Of a stretch of DNA of 13,602 bases, positions 8,115 to 13,602 are shown piece by piece (positions within the stretch are counted from its first letter, which is position 1; every line of letters starts with the position of its first letter). The DNA lies in the NCBI GenBank assembly GCA_015068545.1, contig SVKH01000031.1, positions 1-13,602 of the forward strand. The letters are read 5' to 3'. The DNA is from Oscillospiraceae bacterium. Its GTDB lineage: Bacteria; Bacillota; Clostridia; UBA1381. The notes under the pieces were generated by a model. It was given only the letters and a program-made list of their open reading frames with translations, had not been told where the DNA came from and did no database searches. A program made the translations under genes and the position numbers.

Positions 8115-8885
8115 ATGAAAAAGTTGATATCTTCTGCATTGGCAGTTGCAGCGATAGTGTGCGCAACTTCATCATTGGCAGCTACCTCCGATGGTACTCT
8201 TGGCTCAGAATCCAGAAATGATGTTACAGCGCTGCAAAAGGTTGATACAGAGACATCATCTATGCCAGGATTCCGGGGTGGGGATGTTATAAGTTTCAAT
8301 GTTGGAAATCTTATCAGCGGAAATAACCTTACAATTATCAGCTATAAGCTGAACAATGAGGATTCTCTTAACAATGCGACTATCCAGTACATTAACCAGT
8401 ACGAAATAGATGAAGTGACTAAGAATGTTGAATATGTCGTAAGAGATAATGTGGAAGATGGTATATACAAGTTGTCACTTAACGGCAATGATAATAGCGA
8501 AGTAATCAATTTCTATTATAAAGTAGGTAACCCAGAGTTTAGCGTGGTTCCGGGAGACGGTACAAGCTATAAGAAAATAGAATCATACCAAAGTGGTGGA
8601 CAGACAAAGTATGCTGTAGGATTTGTGGCAAAAGCAGTTCTTGGCAGCAATGATGTTTCTTTCACCGATGTAGGTGTGTCAGAGCTTGGTTTTACATTTA
8701 CTGCAAACGGAAAGACAATAACTCAGAAACTTACTCAGGAACAATTTGATGCAATAGCTGAGGCGCAGAAGTACATCGAATCAGACGGTGGAATAGCTTT
8801 CGTTTACGGTGTTACCGTTTATGGTATCGATAGTATGGAAAAAGCAAATGCGATAGTAGCTGATGTATACAAGTTAGATAATTAA
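8115..8885 (+). CDS. Secreted protein of unknown function (256 aa)
   Basis: ATG 8115 is chosen because AAAGGAG lies about nine bases before it and the next residues form a typical signal peptide (MKKLISSALAVAAIVCATSSLAA, cleavage after SLA or LAA); ATG 8079 in the same frame has no ribosome binding site. The mature protein is acidic, Asn/Ser/Gly-rich and beta-strand-like. A first module contains 'ATIQYINQYEIDE' followed by 'VEYVVRDNVEDGIYKLSLNG', a pattern that resembles the short 'YIDQ' beta modules of clostridial secreted proteins. The second half alternates short strands and ends in VYGVTVYGIDSMEKANAIV. No catalytic motif, membrane anchor or sortase signal is seen. It has its own consensus promoter, so it may be highly expressed, and it is followed after 15 bases by a small protein gene in the same transcript. 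I do not recognise a named family. Confidence 0.85.
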   Translation: MKKLISSALAVAAIVCATSSLAATSDGTLGSESRNDVTALQKVDTETSSMPGFRGGDVISFNVGNLISGNNLTIISYKLNNEDSLNNATIQYINQYEIDEVTKNVEYVVRDNVEDGIYKLSLNGNDNSEVINFYYKVGNPEFSVVPGDGTSYKKIESYQSGGQTKYAVGFVAKAVLGSNDVSFTDVGVSELGFTFTANGKTITQKLTQEQFDAIAEAQKYIESDGGIAFVYGVTVYGIDSMEKANAIVADVYKLDN

Positions 8886-8900
8886 GGGGAGGTTTATGCA

Positions 8901-9086
8901 GTGAAAAAGATATACAAAGAGCCGACTCTTAAAATTGTAAAGTTCCATGTGGAGGATCTTATTACAGAATCTGTTACAGATGTATTGAAAAATGGAGGAG
9001 TTTATGACGAGGAATTAGGTGGTCAGATTAACTTCGACGAGGGAAATACACTTGAATCCATAAACTACGGACAATTCTTACAATAA
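8901..9086 (+). CDS. Small protein of unknown function (61 aa), GTG start
   Basis: The start GTG 8901 lies eight bases after a strong AGGGGAGG site; the ATG at 8896 is too close to it and stops after two codons. The first half (MKKIYKEPTLKIVKFHVEDL, then ITES) fits a pattern I know from many short clostridial proteins, roughly 'MKK.YekPel.vi.f..eDvIttS'. The second half is acidic and Gly-rich (NGGVYDEELGGQINFDEGN). There is no signal peptide, membrane segment or cysteine. Similar short proteins are often left as hypothetical; a conserved N-terminal segment with a variable tail resembles a leader-core layout, but no modifying enzyme or transporter is nearby. It shares a transcript with the secreted protein upstream and is closed by a terminator ten bases after its stop. 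Confidence 0.75.
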   Translation: MKKIYKEPTLKIVKFHVEDLITESVTDVLKNGGVYDEELGGQINFDEGNTLESINYGQFLQ

Positions 9087-9095
9087 AAGAAACAA

Positions 9096-9145
9096 AAACA
9101 GGCTGCGGTGAAATGATTTCATTTTATCGTAGCCTGTTTGTTTAT
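9096..9145 (+). terminator. Long hairpin terminator closing the secreted-protein/small-protein unit
   Basis: AAACAGGCT (9096-9104) pairs perfectly with AGCCTGTTT (9131-9139). The stem extends inward through CGGTGAAAT / ATTTTATCG with G-U pairs to a six-base loop at 9115-9120, and is followed by a T-rich stretch. A symmetric A-run and T-run on both sides mean it could also stop the oncoming queT transcript. Confidence 0.88.
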
Positions 9146-9158
9146 AAATTGAATTTTG

Positions 9159-9334
9159 TTTTGTACTAAAGTAGTTTCGAGCTAAAGTTGCTTCACGCTA
9201 AAGCTGTTTCGAGCTAAGGTTGTTTCGAGCTAAAGTTGCTTCGAGCTGAAGCTGTTTCGAGCTAAAGTTGCTTCGAGCTGAAGCTGTTTTGTGCTAAGGT
9301 TACTTCATACTAAAGTTGTTTTGTGCTGTGGTAA
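9159..9334. repeat. Tandem array of eleven 16-bp repeats
   Basis: Eleven consecutive units of exactly 16 bp fill 176 bp without gaps. The central consensus is TTTCGAGCTAAAGTTG, alternating with CTTCGAGCTGAAGCTG, so the middle part also has a 32-bp higher-order period (units 5-8). The outer units are more diverged (for example TTTTGTGCTAAGGTTA). The type-two unit with its preceding G forms a small hairpin, GCTTC-GAGCT-GAAGC, at 9238-9252 and again at 9270-9284. Stop codons recur in the forward frames and a period of 16 is not a multiple of three, so it is not coding. It lies between convergent genes. Role unknown. Confidence 0.95.
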
Positions 9335-9378
9335 GCATTATACAAAAAACGTGCTTTATGAGAGTGTGCTAAGTGATT

Positions 9379-9864
9379 TTAAGATTTTTCCCAAATGCTC
9401 CTGTGTTTGCTAAGCTGTGCATATAGAGTCAGACCTAAAACCCCACAGGAAATCACCTCGCCAAGCCCTACTGTAAGCATAAAATACCATATAGCTCCTT
9501 CTATGTTGTACGCGAAGGAAAGGACAAATGGTATAATCAATGTGTTTGAGAGTATGGGCGGCAGGATGGCAAGGATAGGTTTTTTGCGCAGTAAATATGT
9601 GAAATAACCGCCGATAAGTGTGGCAATACTGCCAAATATCACATCCCAAATAACTGCACCTGTCAGGATATTGTAAAGCAAACATCCTGCGAACAGTCCC
9701 CAAATAGCGCTAGGTGTAAAACAGGGTAATATGCATAGCGCTTCTGAGATTCGCACTTGTATTACACCACTGTCCAGATTGAATACTCTGGATACCAGTG
9801 ACAGTAGGATATAGAGAGCAGCAATAACAGCGCCTCTGGTGATTAGAGCCGTCTTGTTTTTCAT
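9379..9864 (-). CDS. queT: Queuosine precursor ECF transporter S component QueT
   Basis: A 161-residue very hydrophobic protein with about five membrane segments. It shows the QueT family signatures: VRISEALCILPCFTP at 37-51, GLFAGCLLYNIL near 56-67, DVIFGS at 74-79 with ATLIGG following, PPILSNTLIIP around 102-112, and a late VGLGEVISCGVLGLTL. QueT is the substrate-binding S component of an energy-coupling-factor importer for preQ0/preQ1-type precursors of the tRNA base queuosine. No EcfA/EcfT energising genes are in view, so it probably shares a module encoded elsewhere. The start at 9864 follows AAGGAG and a leader that looks like a preQ1-I riboswitch, which independently supports the substrate. 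It converges on the repeat array. Confidence 0.92.
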   Translation of the reverse strand: MKNKTALITRGAVIAALYILLSLVSRVFNLDSGVIQVRISEALCILPCFTPSAIWGLFAGCLLYNILTGAVIWDVIFGSIATLIGGYFTYLLRKKPILAILPPILSNTLIIPFVLSFAYNIEGAIWYFMLTVGLGEVISCGVLGLTLYAQLSKHRSIWEKS

Positions 9865-9872
9865 ATTTAATT

Positions 9873-9916
9873 CTCCTTAGTTTTTTTTAAGGTGAGGATG
9901 GTTTCGAACTCACCGC
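9873..9916 (-). promoter_or_regulatory. Probable preQ1-I riboswitch in the queT leader
   Basis: Read on the minus strand: GGTGAG (9914-9909), a 12-base loop TTCGAAACCATC (9908-9897), CTCACC (9896-9891), then TTAAAAAAAACTAAGGAG (9890-9873). This is the layout of class I preQ1 riboswitches: one short stem, a C directly before the 3' stem strand (the ligand-pairing base in known examples), and an A-rich tail ending in CTAAGG that normally folds back as a pseudoknot. Here the tail contains the Shine-Dalgarno of queT, so ligand binding should hide it and repress translation. The loop half of the pseudoknot is not a clean match (no TAG in the loop), so the second helix is uncertain. Confidence 0.75.
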
Positions 9917-9921
9917 TTAAC

Positions 9922-9950
9922 ATATTACCACAATTTGATTGTGTCGTCAA
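9922..9950 (-). promoter_or_regulatory. Promoter of queT
   Basis: On the minus strand TTGACG (9950-9945) and TAATAT (9927-9922) are spaced by exactly 17 bases. The expected start of transcription, near 9915, lies right at the 5' edge of the riboswitch-like stem, so the whole leader is about 50 bases. Confidence 0.82.
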
Positions 9951-10055
9951 CTGAAAAATGACGAATGTCTGGTTTATATCAAGTATATTCCTGTTTGGCT
10001 TTTCCGAAAAAGTATGGTTCGATTCTTTTGTGAATTAGATTTTTAATATTTTGTA

Positions 10056-10604
10056 TCATTGAAAAACGGACAGGAATTTGCCGTTCAGCCTTTCTGCCAA
10101 GATAATTGCCAAAAAAGTCTTTGCAATGTCGGGAAGAAGGTACGGGAAAACGCAAACAGAAAGTATTGGCAAAAGCCCCTTTTCGCTTCCGGAGAAAATC
10201 AGTGCATACCATAGGGTACCAAAAGTGTAGACTATCAACATTCCGGAGTATATTAGAAAAAAACTGACAAGTTTTTTTTGGCAAGCCCTGGCAGAGTTTC
10301 TTACTATAACAAATGGCAGGCATAAAAATCCTATAATATATCCGCCGGTAGGTCCGGAAATTACGGCGGCTCCTGTGCGAAAACCTGCAAAAACCGGTAA
10401 TCCTACCATGCCTAATAAAATATATGTAATAATAGTAAACAGTGATTGCCGTCTGGTGAGTAAAAGGCATACCAGTACTGCGCCAAAGCTTTGCATAGAA
10501 AACGGTATAGGAGCAGGAATGGAAATCCATGAACATATTATAAGAAAAACAGTACATATTGCTATTCGAGCCGTATCTTGAGTGGAAAACAGTCTTTTTT
10601 TCAT
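10056..10604 (-). CDS. bioY: Biotin ECF transporter S component BioY
   Basis: The 182-residue protein begins at ATG 10604, preceded by GGAGGA; the longer frame to 10643 lacks a ribosome binding site. It has about six membrane segments and the BioY signatures: the N-terminal 'ISIPAPIPFSMQSFGAVL' stretch (27-44), YILLGMVGLPVFAGF (61-75) and GPTGGY at 84-89, part of the biotin-binding site in this family. BioY alone or with an ECF module imports biotin. Being solitary, it probably uses a shared EcfAAT complex. The probable BirA operator over its promoter supports the assignment. The gap of about 190 bases to queT contains only the queT promoter and leader and no clear bioY terminator, so read-through into queT is possible. 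Confidence 0.94.
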   Translation of the reverse strand: MKKRLFSTQDTARIAICTVFLIICSWISIPAPIPFSMQSFGAVLVCLLLTRRQSLFTIITYILLGMVGLPVFAGFRTGAAVISGPTGGYIIGFLCLPFVIVRNSARACQKKLVSFFLIYSGMLIVYTFGTLWYALIFSGSEKGLLPILSVCVFPYLLPDIAKTFLAIILAERLNGKFLSVFQ

Positions 10605-10675
10605 ATATCCTCCATATATGGTGCTTGACAATTTATAAAACACAATATCTAGTTATGTGCCACGTCTGTAATTAT

Positions 10676-10704
10676 ATTTTACTACAAAATATGGGCATTG
10701 TCAA
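10676..10704 (-). promoter_or_regulatory. Promoter of bioY
   Basis: On the minus strand TTGACA (10704-10699) and TAAAAT (10681-10676) are separated by 17 bases. The leader to the start codon is about 65 bases. The -35 hexamer lies inside the inner arm of the inverted repeat at 10695-10731. Confidence 0.85.
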
Positions 10705-10731
10705 CTCTTAATATATTCCGGTTGACAATGC
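10695..10731. promoter_or_regulatory. Probable BirA (biotin repressor) operator
   Basis: A perfect inverted repeat with 11-bp arms, GCATTGTCAAC (10695-10705) and GTTGACAATGC (10721-10731), around a 15-base AT-rich centre. The BirA operator in many bacteria has the form TTGTnAAC, about 14-17 bases, GTTnACAA, which this fits with n = C. It covers the -35 of bioY, the place expected for repression by biotinyl-AMP-loaded BirA. That BirA binds here is inferred from the sequence and the gene. Confidence 0.82.
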
Positions 10732-10800
10732 TGAAAGCCCGATAGAATGGCGAAAAACGAGATAAAAATAAAAACAAAAAACGTGAAATATATTTGTAAC

Positions 10801-10846
10801 ACACAATATCTTGAAAAACGACTTGCTTTTATTACTATATATGGTA
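10801..10846 (+). promoter_or_regulatory. Paired NrdR-like boxes over the nrdD promoter
   Basis: Box 1 ACACAATATCTTGAA (10801-10815) matches the conserved positions of the known NrdR box (acaCwAtATaTwGtg). Box 2 TTACTATATATGGTA (10832-10846) matches all but one. They are 31 bp apart, three helical turns, which is the usual arrangement of NrdR box pairs. Box 2 overlaps the start of the TATAAT at 10845-10850. NrdR is an ATP-cone, zinc-ribbon repressor of ribonucleotide reductase genes. Confidence 0.88.
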
Positions 10847-10850
10847 TAAT
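10823..10850 (+). promoter_or_regulatory. Promoter of nrdD
   Basis: A perfect -10 TATAAT lies at 10845-10850 with a weaker -35 TTGCTT at 10823-10828, spaced by 16. Transcription should begin near 10857, leaving a leader of about 70 bases. The ribosome binding site AAAGGGGA is at about 10913-10920. Confidence 0.75.
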
Positions 10851-10926
10851 AGGAGCGGTCCTTAAATGAACATATATACATAATTTCTATTGACTCATAT
10901 AACTTTAATCGGAAAGGGGAATAATA

Positions 10927-13101
10927 ATGAAGATTATCAAAAGAAACGGAACTGAAGTTACTTTTGACCTATCAAAGATCAGAATAGCGATAGAAAAAGC
11001 AAACAACGGTGTACTGGAAAGTGCCAGAATGACTCAGGCGCAGATTGACACAATTTCAGAAAGTGTGGCAAACGCTTGTGCAAACGTAAAAAGATCCTTA
11101 AACGTGGAAGAAATTCAGGATATGGTGGAAGACCAGATCATGAACCAAAAGGCATTTGACGTTGCCCGTAACTACATCACATACCGTTACACTCGTTCTC
11201 TTGTGCGTAAATCAAACACAACAGACGAGCAGATTCTGACTTTGATTGAATGTAACAACGAAGAAGTTAAACAGGAAAATTCCAATAAGAATCCTACGGT
11301 AAACAGTGTACAACGTGACTACATGGCAGGTGAGGTGAGTAAGGATATTACAAAGAGAATCCTTCTGCCTAACGATATTGTGGAAGCTCACGAAAATGGA
11401 CTTATCCACTTCCATGATGCGGACTATTTTGCGCAGCATATGCACAATTGTGACCTAGTAAACCTTGAGGATATGCTGCAAAACGGAACTGTTATATCAG
11501 GGACTATGATCGAAACCCCACATAGCTTCTCCACAGCCTGCAATATTTCTACTCAAATCATTGCTCAGGTTGCGTCCAGTCAGTACGGTGGTCAGAGTAT
11601 TTCTCTAACTCACTTGGCTCCTTTTGTAGACGTCAGCAGAAAAAAGATTCGCAAGGACGTGGAGGCAGAGCTTGTTGAACTAGGTGCAAAATCAGATGAC
11701 GAAACTATTTCAAGAATAGTGGAAAAACGTCTGAAGGAGGAAATTAAAAAGGGCTGTCAAATGATCCAGTATCAGGTGGTAACGCTTATGACCACCAACG
11801 GACAAGCACCTTTCGTAACTGTGTTTATGTACCTTAACGAGGCAAAGGACGATGTTTTAAAGCATGACCTTGCCATGATTATCGAGGAGATGCTTAACCA
11901 AAGAATTGTAGGAGTAAAGAACGAATCAGGAGTGTGGATTACTCCCGCATTCCCGAAGCTAATCTACGTTCTTGAGGAAGATAATATCCGCGAGGATTCT
12001 AAGTACTATTATCTGACAAAGTTGGCGGCGAAGTGCACAGCTAAGCGCATGGTACCGGACTACATTTCGGAAAAAATGATGCTGAAATTGAAAATAGACA
12101 AAAATGGTGACGGTAACTGCTACACATGCATGGGATGCCGTTCCTTCCTGACTCCGTATGTGGACGAAAACGGCAAGCCTAAATACTACGGCAGATTTAA
12201 TCAGGGAGTGGTAACGCTTAACTTGGTTGATATTGCGCTTTCATCCGGCGGAAATTACGATAAGTTTTGGAAGATATTTGACGAAAGACTTGATCTATGC
12301 TATCGTGCGTTGATGTGTCGTCACAACAGATTAAAGGGTACCTTGTCCGATGCGGCACCGATCTTGTGGCAGTACGGAGCTCTTGCCCGACTGGAAAAAG
12401 GTGAAAAGATAGACAAGCTTCTTTTCGGCGGATATTCTACTATTTCTTTAGGATATGCAGGACTTTACGAATGCGTGAAGTATATGACGGGTAAATCTCA
12501 TACAGATGCCGAGGCTACTCCGTTTGCACTTGACGTTATGAAGTACCTTAATGAAGCTACAAAGAGATGGAAAGAGCAGGAGAACATCGACTTTAGTATT
12601 TACGGAACTCCTCTTGAAAGTACAACCTACAAGTTCTCAAAATGCTTGCAAAAGAGATTTGGTATTATAGAGGGTGTTACCGATAAAAACTATATCACAA
12701 ACAGCTATCACGTTCATGTAACAGAGGAAATAGACGCATTTGAAAAGCTTGCCTTCGAGTCTCAGTTCCAACAGTTGTCACCAGGCGGTGCTATCAGCTA
12801 TGTTGAAGTACCGAATATGCAGAATAATCTGGAAGCTGTACTGGATGTAATGAAGTTCATCTACGATAACATCATGTACGCGGAGCTTAATACCAAGTCA
12901 GACTACTGTCAGGAATGCGGTTTTGATGGCGAAATAGAAATCCGTGAAGATGACGGAAAGCTAGTGTGGGTGTGTCCAAAATGCGGTAATTCAGATGAAT
13001 CCAAGCTGAATGTAGCTCGCAGAACCTGCGGATACATCGGAACCCAGTTCTGGAACCAAGGCAGAACACAAGAGATTAAGGAAAGAGTTCTCCACCTATA
13101 A
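10927..13101 (+). CDS. nrdD: Anaerobic (class III) ribonucleoside-triphosphate reductase NrdD
   Basis: A 724-residue glycyl-radical enzyme that reduces ribonucleoside triphosphates to dNTPs without oxygen; the length fits the family (E. coli NrdD is 712). Residues 3 to about 90 are an ATP-cone (KIIKRNGTEVTFDLSKIR), the allosteric activity site. The 10-stranded catalytic barrel follows, with HNCDL giving Cys175 and GNCYTCMGCRS (Cys398, 401, 404) holding the thiyl-radical cysteine region. The C-terminal end has a zinc site (Cys661, 664, 683, 686) and the glycyl radical loop RRTCGYIG, with Gly702 as the likely radical carrier. All key residues are present and the frame is intact. The activase nrdG follows after a 360-bp gap rather than directly. 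Control by NrdR is indicated by the box pair at the promoter. Confidence 0.97.
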   Translation: MKIIKRNGTEVTFDLSKIRIAIEKANNGVLESARMTQAQIDTISESVANACANVKRSLNVEEIQDMVEDQIMNQKAFDVARNYITYRYTRSLVRKSNTTDEQILTLIECNNEEVKQENSNKNPTVNSVQRDYMAGEVSKDITKRILLPNDIVEAHENGLIHFHDADYFAQHMHNCDLVNLEDMLQNGTVISGTMIETPHSFSTACNISTQIIAQVASSQYGGQSISLTHLAPFVDVSRKKIRKDVEAELVELGAKSDDETISRIVEKRLKEEIKKGCQMIQYQVVTLMTTNGQAPFVTVFMYLNEAKDDVLKHDLAMIIEEMLNQRIVGVKNESGVWITPAFPKLIYVLEEDNIREDSKYYYLTKLAAKCTAKRMVPDYISEKMMLKLKIDKNGDGNCYTCMGCRSFLTPYVDENGKPKYYGRFNQGVVTLNLVDIALSSGGNYDKFWKIFDERLDLCYRALMCRHNRLKGTLSDAAPILWQYGALARLEKGEKIDKLLFGGYSTISLGYAGLYECVKYMTGKSHTDAEATPFALDVMKYLNEATKRWKEQENIDFSIYGTPLESTTYKFSKCLQKRFGIIEGVTDKNYITNSYHVHVTEEIDAFEKLAFESQFQQLSPGGAISYVEVPNMQNNLEAVLDVMKFIYDNIMYAELNTKSDYCQECGFDGEIEIREDDGKLVWVCPKCGNSDESKLNVARRTCGYIGTQFWNQGRTQEIKERVLHL

Positions 13102-13136
13102 GATTAAGCCCGGTTAAAATTGTCCAGCTCACCATT

Positions 13137-13224
13137 TTTAAAAGCTCGGAGTACCACCGTACACCATCGCTTTTGCAAATGGCAATCTGAACAATTTTTC
13201 CACGGGCTTTGTTATGTGTGAAAA
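13137..13224. repeat. Direct repeat, copy 1, in the nrdD-nrdG gap
   Basis: An 88-bp element with the core CTCGGAGTACCACCGTACAC and a GCTTTTGCAAATGGCAATCT segment. It recurs 126 bp downstream (13263-13350) with roughly a dozen mismatches and no gaps, mostly transitions. It looks like a dispersed intergenic repeat element of this genome, but that cannot be shown from one window. Confidence 0.9.
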
Positions 13225-13262
13225 CGAACATGGAAAATGGTAGGTTTACAAAGATCGCAAAT

Positions 13263-13350
13263 TTAAAAATCTCGGAGAACCACCGTACACCGTCGCTTTT
13301 GCAAATGGCAATCTGAACAATTTTCTTGCGGGCTTTGTTGTGCGTGGGAA
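13263..13350. repeat. Direct repeat, copy 2, in the nrdD-nrdG gap
   Basis: This is the second copy of the element at 13137-13224, in the same orientation at a fixed offset of 126 bp. The minus strand is open through both copies, and each would give an IVQIAICKSDGVRW peptide; I regard this as a by-product of the repeat. Confidence 0.9.
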
Positions 13351-13373
13351 AGAATATAGATATATGCGGCGAA

Positions 13374-13398
13374 GTATCACTGTACATCATTGCATTTA
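13374..13398. repeat. Eroded third partial copy of the same repeat
   Basis: These 25 bases align to 13151-13175 of copy 1 with five differences; four of the five are C in copy 1 changed to T here. Together with the two long copies this makes three. The rest of the gap (13102-13136, 13225-13262 and 13399-13461) shows no gene; an AGGGAAAG site before nrdG is at about 13451-13458. Confidence 0.65.
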
Positions 13399-13461
13399 AT
13401 CGTTGCATATAATGACGCGGAATATTAATAAATTACAAATATTATATAAAAGGGAAAGACT

Positions 13462-13602
13462 ATGAACTATTGCGGTATAAAAAAATGTGACATAGCAAAC
13501 GGATTAGGCGTTAGAGTCAGCCTGTTTGTTTCGGGATGTACCCATCATTGTAAAGGATGCTTTCAGCCGGAAACGTGGGATTTTGAATACGGCGAAGCCT
13601 TC
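13462..13602 (+). CDS. nrdG: Anaerobic ribonucleotide reductase activating protein NrdG (3' end outside window)
   Basis: The first 47 codons are visible. The product begins MNYCGIKKCDIANGLGVRV, typical of NrdG, followed by SGCTHHCKGCFQPETWDF, which contains the radical-SAM CxxxCxxC cluster motif (Cys26, 30 and 33). NrdG uses a [4Fe-4S] cluster and S-adenosylmethionine to make the glycyl radical on NrdD. AGGGAAAG just before ATG 13462 is a fair ribosome binding site. The gene is cut by the window edge, not by a mutation. The long repeat-filled gap to nrdD means it may depend on read-through or on its own unrecognised promoter. Confidence 0.95.
   Translation, partial: MNYCGIKKCDIANGLGVRVSLFVSGCTHHCKGCFQPETWDFEYGEAF

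Noticed and set aside
7706..8299. Minus-strand 197-residue frame over the end of nadD-yqeK and the next gene's start
   Set aside because: It covers a consensus promoter and two well-supported plus-strand genes, and its hydrophobic part comes from AT-rich intergenic sequence.
9159..9334. CRISPR array
   Set aside because: Units are 16 bp and directly abutting with no spacers, and no cas gene is present.
9979..10557. Minus-strand 192-residue frame overlapping bioY
   Set aside because: It lies in another frame of bioY; it is rich in Cys/His/Arg/Tyr and shows no family motif, while bioY has clear membrane segments and signatures.
10722..10748. Plus-strand promoter TTGACA/TAGAAT for a second nrdD start
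   Set aside because: The spacing is only 15 and the TTGACA is explained as one arm of the BirA-type palindrome; the TATAAT at 10845 is a better nrdD promoter.
13102..13136. Terminator directly after nrdD
   Set aside because: No stable stem followed by a T-run could be found, so transcription may continue towards nrdG.
13076..13408. Minus-strand 110-residue open frame across the nrdD-nrdG gap
   Set aside because: It consists mainly of the two direct repeat copies, overlaps the nrdD end, has no signal peptide or recognisable domain, and I see no convincing ribosome binding site. It is best explained by the repeat.

Overview
The window looks like chromosomal DNA of an anaerobic, AT-rich, low-GC Gram-positive bacterium (Bacillota, class Clostridia; a gut Lachnospiraceae/Oscillospiraceae type is likely, species not identifiable). 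The reasons are strong purine-rich Shine-Dalgarno sites, consensus TTGACA/TATAAT promoters, a class III (oxygen-sensitive) ribonucleotide reductase, solitary ECF-type vitamin transporter S components, and long secreted proteins with the C-terminal 'vKvmLWd..MePLC' module that I associate with clostridial surface proteins.

Left part (1-4523): the 3' end of a zinc-ribbon protein (probably the tail of an SPFH-domain protein); then a secreted protein gene broken by at least two frame disruptions; then an intact 896-residue secreted protein made of about five or six diverged repeats. The broken and the intact protein end in the same C-terminal module. A strong terminator follows.

Middle (4640-7938): a housekeeping operon of ribosome and NAD functions, typA/bipA, yhbY and a fused nadD-yqeK, with tight spacing and an ATGA overlap. 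Next (8029-9145) comes a separately promoted unit: a 256-residue secreted protein and a 61-residue GTG-started small protein, closed by a long hairpin terminator. The following convergent gap holds an array of eleven 16-bp tandem repeats.

Right part (9379-13602): two minus-strand vitamin or precursor importers, queT (queuosine precursor, with a very short leader that looks like a preQ1-I riboswitch) and bioY (biotin, with a perfect 11-bp inverted repeat over its -35 that fits a BirA operator). Divergent from bioY is nrdD, whose promoter carries two NrdR-like boxes exactly 31 bp apart. After nrdD a 360-bp gap holds an 88-bp direct repeat in two copies plus an eroded third, and then nrdG, the activase of NrdD, which runs off the window.

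Most genes belong to known families. The most informative content is regulatory: three small-ligand control sites (preQ1, biotin, dNTP/ATP through NrdR) lie within about 1 kb, with a possible second NrdR-like pair in the bioY leader. The least explained items are the 16-bp array, the nrdD-nrdG repeats and the secreted-protein/small-peptide pair. I see no convincing evidence of a wholly new defence, mobile or biosynthetic system.
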